A stretch of DNA of 64,000 bases from Hyphomicrobiales bacterium (GTDB lineage: Bacteria > Pseudomonadota > Alphaproteobacteria > Rhizobiales > Rhizobiaceae), in the NCBI GenBank assembly GCA_900473045.1, contig UCKS01000023.1, forward strand, positions 1 to 64,000. The letters are read 5' to 3'. Both the position numbers and the translations under genes were made by a program. The notes below the pieces were generated by a model, which saw only the letters and a list, made by a program, of their open reading frames with translations, had not been told where the DNA came from and did no database searches. Shown here piece by piece: positions 62,349-64,000 of this stretch. Position 1 is the stretch's first letter. Every line of letters starts with the position of its first letter.

Positions 62349-63910
62349 TGCGTGACATCCTGATCGGGATCGATGCGGGAACCTCCGTCATCAAATCGGT
62401 CGCCTTCGATCTTGGCGGAAAGCAGATCGCGTTTTCAGCCATCCCAAACAGCTATGAAAGCGAGGGCGGCCGGGGCGTCGTCCAGGACCTTGACCGCACC
62501 TGGGCCGATACCGCAAAGACGCTGGCCGATCTCGCCGGCAAGGTGGAAAATCTCGCCAGCCGGGTGGCGGCGATCTCGGTGACCGGGCAGGGCGACGGTA
62601 CCTGGCTGATCGACAAAAACGGCGATCCCGTCGGCAAGGGCTGGCTCTGGCTCGATGCCCGCGCCGGTGACACGGTCGAACGCCTGCGGGGCGACAGCGG
62701 CGATGCCGTGCGGTTTTCCCATACCGGTTCCGGCCTTGCCGCCTGCCAGATGGGTTCGCAACTGCGGTGGATGCTCGAAAATGCGCCGGAGATGATCGAA
62801 GGTGCTACGACCGGATTTCACTGCAAGGACTGGCTCTATTTCAAGCTGACCGGTCAGCGGGCCACCGATCCGTCCGAGGCCAATTTCACCTTCGGGGATT
62901 TTCGCACGCGGCAATATTGCGAGGATGTCATCGACTTTCTCGATCTGCGCAAACAACGCTACCTGTTGCCGGAGATCGTCGATGGCGCGGTGACGCAGCA
63001 TGCGTTGAGCGACAGCGCGGCCGCCCTGACCGGACTTCTCGCTGGCACGCCTGTTGTGCTCGGATATGTCGATGTGGTCTGCACCTCGCTCGGTGCCGGG
63101 CTCTACGAACCGGGCACGGATACCGGCTGCTCGATCATCGGTTCGACCGGCATGCATATGCGGCTGGCGAAAAGCCCTGACGACGTGCAGCTCAACAGGG
63201 ACCTCACCGGCTACACAATGTGCCTCCCGATTGCGGGCCACTATGCGCAGATGCAGTCGAACATGGCGGCGACGCTGAATATCGACTGGATCCTGTCTTT
63301 GGCGGGCAGCGTGCTGAAGGGCATGGGCATCGAGAAGAGCAAGTCCGAGCTGCTCGGTCATGTCGAGGGCTGGCTGTCCGAAGCCAAGGAAACCTCGCTG
63401 CTGTTCCACCCCTATATTTCCGAGGCCGGCGAGCGTGGTCCGTTCGTCGATGCCTCGGCACGGGCGTCCTTTATCGGGCTTGATCTCAACCACGGCTTTG
63501 CCGACATGGTTCGCGCCGTCTTCAACGGTCTGGCCATGGCATCGCGCGATTGTTACGTCGAGATGGGGCCGCTGCCATCGCGGGTGCGGCTGACCGGCGG
63601 TGCGGCGCGCAGCGCGTCCTTGCGGCGTATCCTCGGCGGCGCGCTCGGCTCATCGGTGCAGACCAGCGAGCGGGAAGAGGCGGGTGCTGCCGGCACGGCG
63701 ATGATCGCCGCCGTCTCGCTCGGCATCTACGGCTCGATGGAAGAGTGCGTCAAGGAATGGGTCACTCCCTACCAGCGGCCGGCGGAACCGGCCGACAAAG
63801 CCATGGCGGCGCGTTTCAACGCGGCGTTTCCACTCTACAGGCAATCGCGCCTGTCCCTTCGTCCGGTCTGGCACGCCCTTTCCCACGGCGCGGCCCCGGC
63901 ATCTGAATAG
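62348..63910 (+). CDS. FGGY-family kinase, EryA-like (polyol kinase)
   Basis: The 520-residue protein begins MRDILIGIDAGTSVIKSVAF and has AISVTGQGDGTWLID near residue 75, WLWLDARAGD near 100 and FHCKDWLYFKLTG near 157. GYVDVVCTSLGAGLY near 240 is the catalytic Asp region, and LTGGAARS near 417 the adenosine motif. These segments recall erythritol kinase EryA of Brucella and rhizobia. With the EryD-like regulator in the same locus, a tetritol or pentitol kinase is likely. EryB or EryC homologues are not in the window, so erythritol itself is not proven. Confidence 0.85.
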   Translation: MRDILIGIDAGTSVIKSVAFDLGGKQIAFSAIPNSYESEGGRGVVQDLDRTWADTAKTLADLAGKVENLASRVAAISVTGQGDGTWLIDKNGDPVGKGWLWLDARAGDTVERLRGDSGDAVRFSHTGSGLAACQMGSQLRWMLENAPEMIEGATTGFHCKDWLYFKLTGQRATDPSEANFTFGDFRTRQYCEDVIDFLDLRKQRYLLPEIVDGAVTQHALSDSAAALTGLLAGTPVVLGYVDVVCTSLGAGLYEPGTDTGCSIIGSTGMHMRLAKSPDDVQLNRDLTGYTMCLPIAGHYAQMQSNMAATLNIDWILSLAGSVLKGMGIEKSKSELLGHVEGWLSEAKETSLLFHPYISEAGERGPFVDASARASFIGLDLNHGFADMVRAVFNGLAMASRDCYVEMGPLPSRVRLTGGAARSASLRRILGGALGSSVQTSEREEAGAAGTAMIAAVSLGIYGSMEECVKEWVTPYQRPAEPADKAMAARFNAAFPLYRQSRLSLRPVWHALSHGAAPASE

Positions 63911-63920
63911 GAAGACTGAA

Positions 63921-64000
63921 ATGAAGAAAATCGCCATCATCGGAGACCGGTTCATGCTGCCGACGGTCTTTCGCGACAGGGTCGTGGAAGCCTGTGGCGA
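63921..64000 (+). CDS. Start of a gene cut by the window edge (possible 2-hydroxyacid dehydrogenase)
   Basis: Ten bases after the kinase stop an ATG preceded by GGAAGA opens a frame that stays open to the end of the window. The visible 26 residues begin MKKIAIIGDRFMLPTVFRDR, which looks like the N-terminal strand and helix of a dehydrogenase. Too little is visible for a firm call. It is probably the next step of the polyol pathway. Confidence 0.6.
   Translation, partial: MKKIAIIGDRFMLPTVFRDRVVEACG

Overview
The window is high-GC (roughly 60%) alphaproteobacterial DNA, most likely from a Rhizobiaceae member (Rhizobium/Agrobacterium group). The reasons are the density of sugar ABC transporters, SorC/ROK/LacI/TetR regulators beside their targets, an EryD/EryA-like polyol locus, adenylate-cyclase-type genes, and two RIME-like palindromic intergenic elements. 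No rRNA, tRNA, CRISPR array, integrase or insertion sequence was seen. Nearly every base is coding, and most gene junctions overlap by 1-4 bases, so operons can be read with confidence. All functional assignments come from reading motifs and recalled family features; no database search was run.

Region 1 (312-12802): a small tyrosine-phosphatase-like gene faces a long catabolic operon. The operon holds a ribose-type importer (binding protein, double ATPase, permease), a SorC regulator, an aldo/keto reductase, a GlpD-like FAD dehydrogenase, an LsrF/DhnA-type aldolase, an FGGY kinase and a GMC oxidoreductase. Together they suggest uptake, phosphorylation, oxidation and aldol cleavage of a polyol or sugar; the gene set partly mirrors an lsr (AI-2) operon. 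Region 2 (13188-16838): two TetR regulators, each next to a redox target (an SDR; an NmrA-like plus DUF1772 pair) with visible palindromic operators. Region 3 (16842-24419): a ROK regulator facing a CUT1 sugar importer with a SIS-domain protein, a PfkB kinase and a UgpC-type ATPase. This set matches the logic of fructosamine (frl) operons.

Region 4 (24504-49447) is the least conventional part. It has a GT4 glycosyltransferase, a polysaccharide-deacetylase-like protein, an MBL-fold hydrolase, a large metallophosphoesterase, a cyclic-nucleotide-binding protein, and a 909-residue ABC protein whose ATPase motifs are all degenerate. These are followed by two methyltransferase-like proteins, three more glycosyltransferases, and an Opp/Dpp-type importer with the same orientation as those three. 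The region ends with a class III nucleotidyl cyclase, a UDP-GlcNAc-type dehydrogenase, a DUF3095 protein that itself looks cyclase-like, a further methyltransferase and an FkbM methyltransferase. I read it as a candidate cyclic-nucleotide-controlled glycoconjugate system (hypothesis).

Region 5 (49531-55339): a LacI regulator divergent from a YtfQRT-YjfF-type (galactofuranose-like) importer. Region 6 (55558 to the window end): an EryD-like SorC regulator, a CUT1 importer with two different ATPases, an EryA-like FGGY kinase and the start of a further gene, probably a dehydrogenase. In all four sugar operons where the binding-protein gene is followed by a gap, that gap carries a strong stem-loop.
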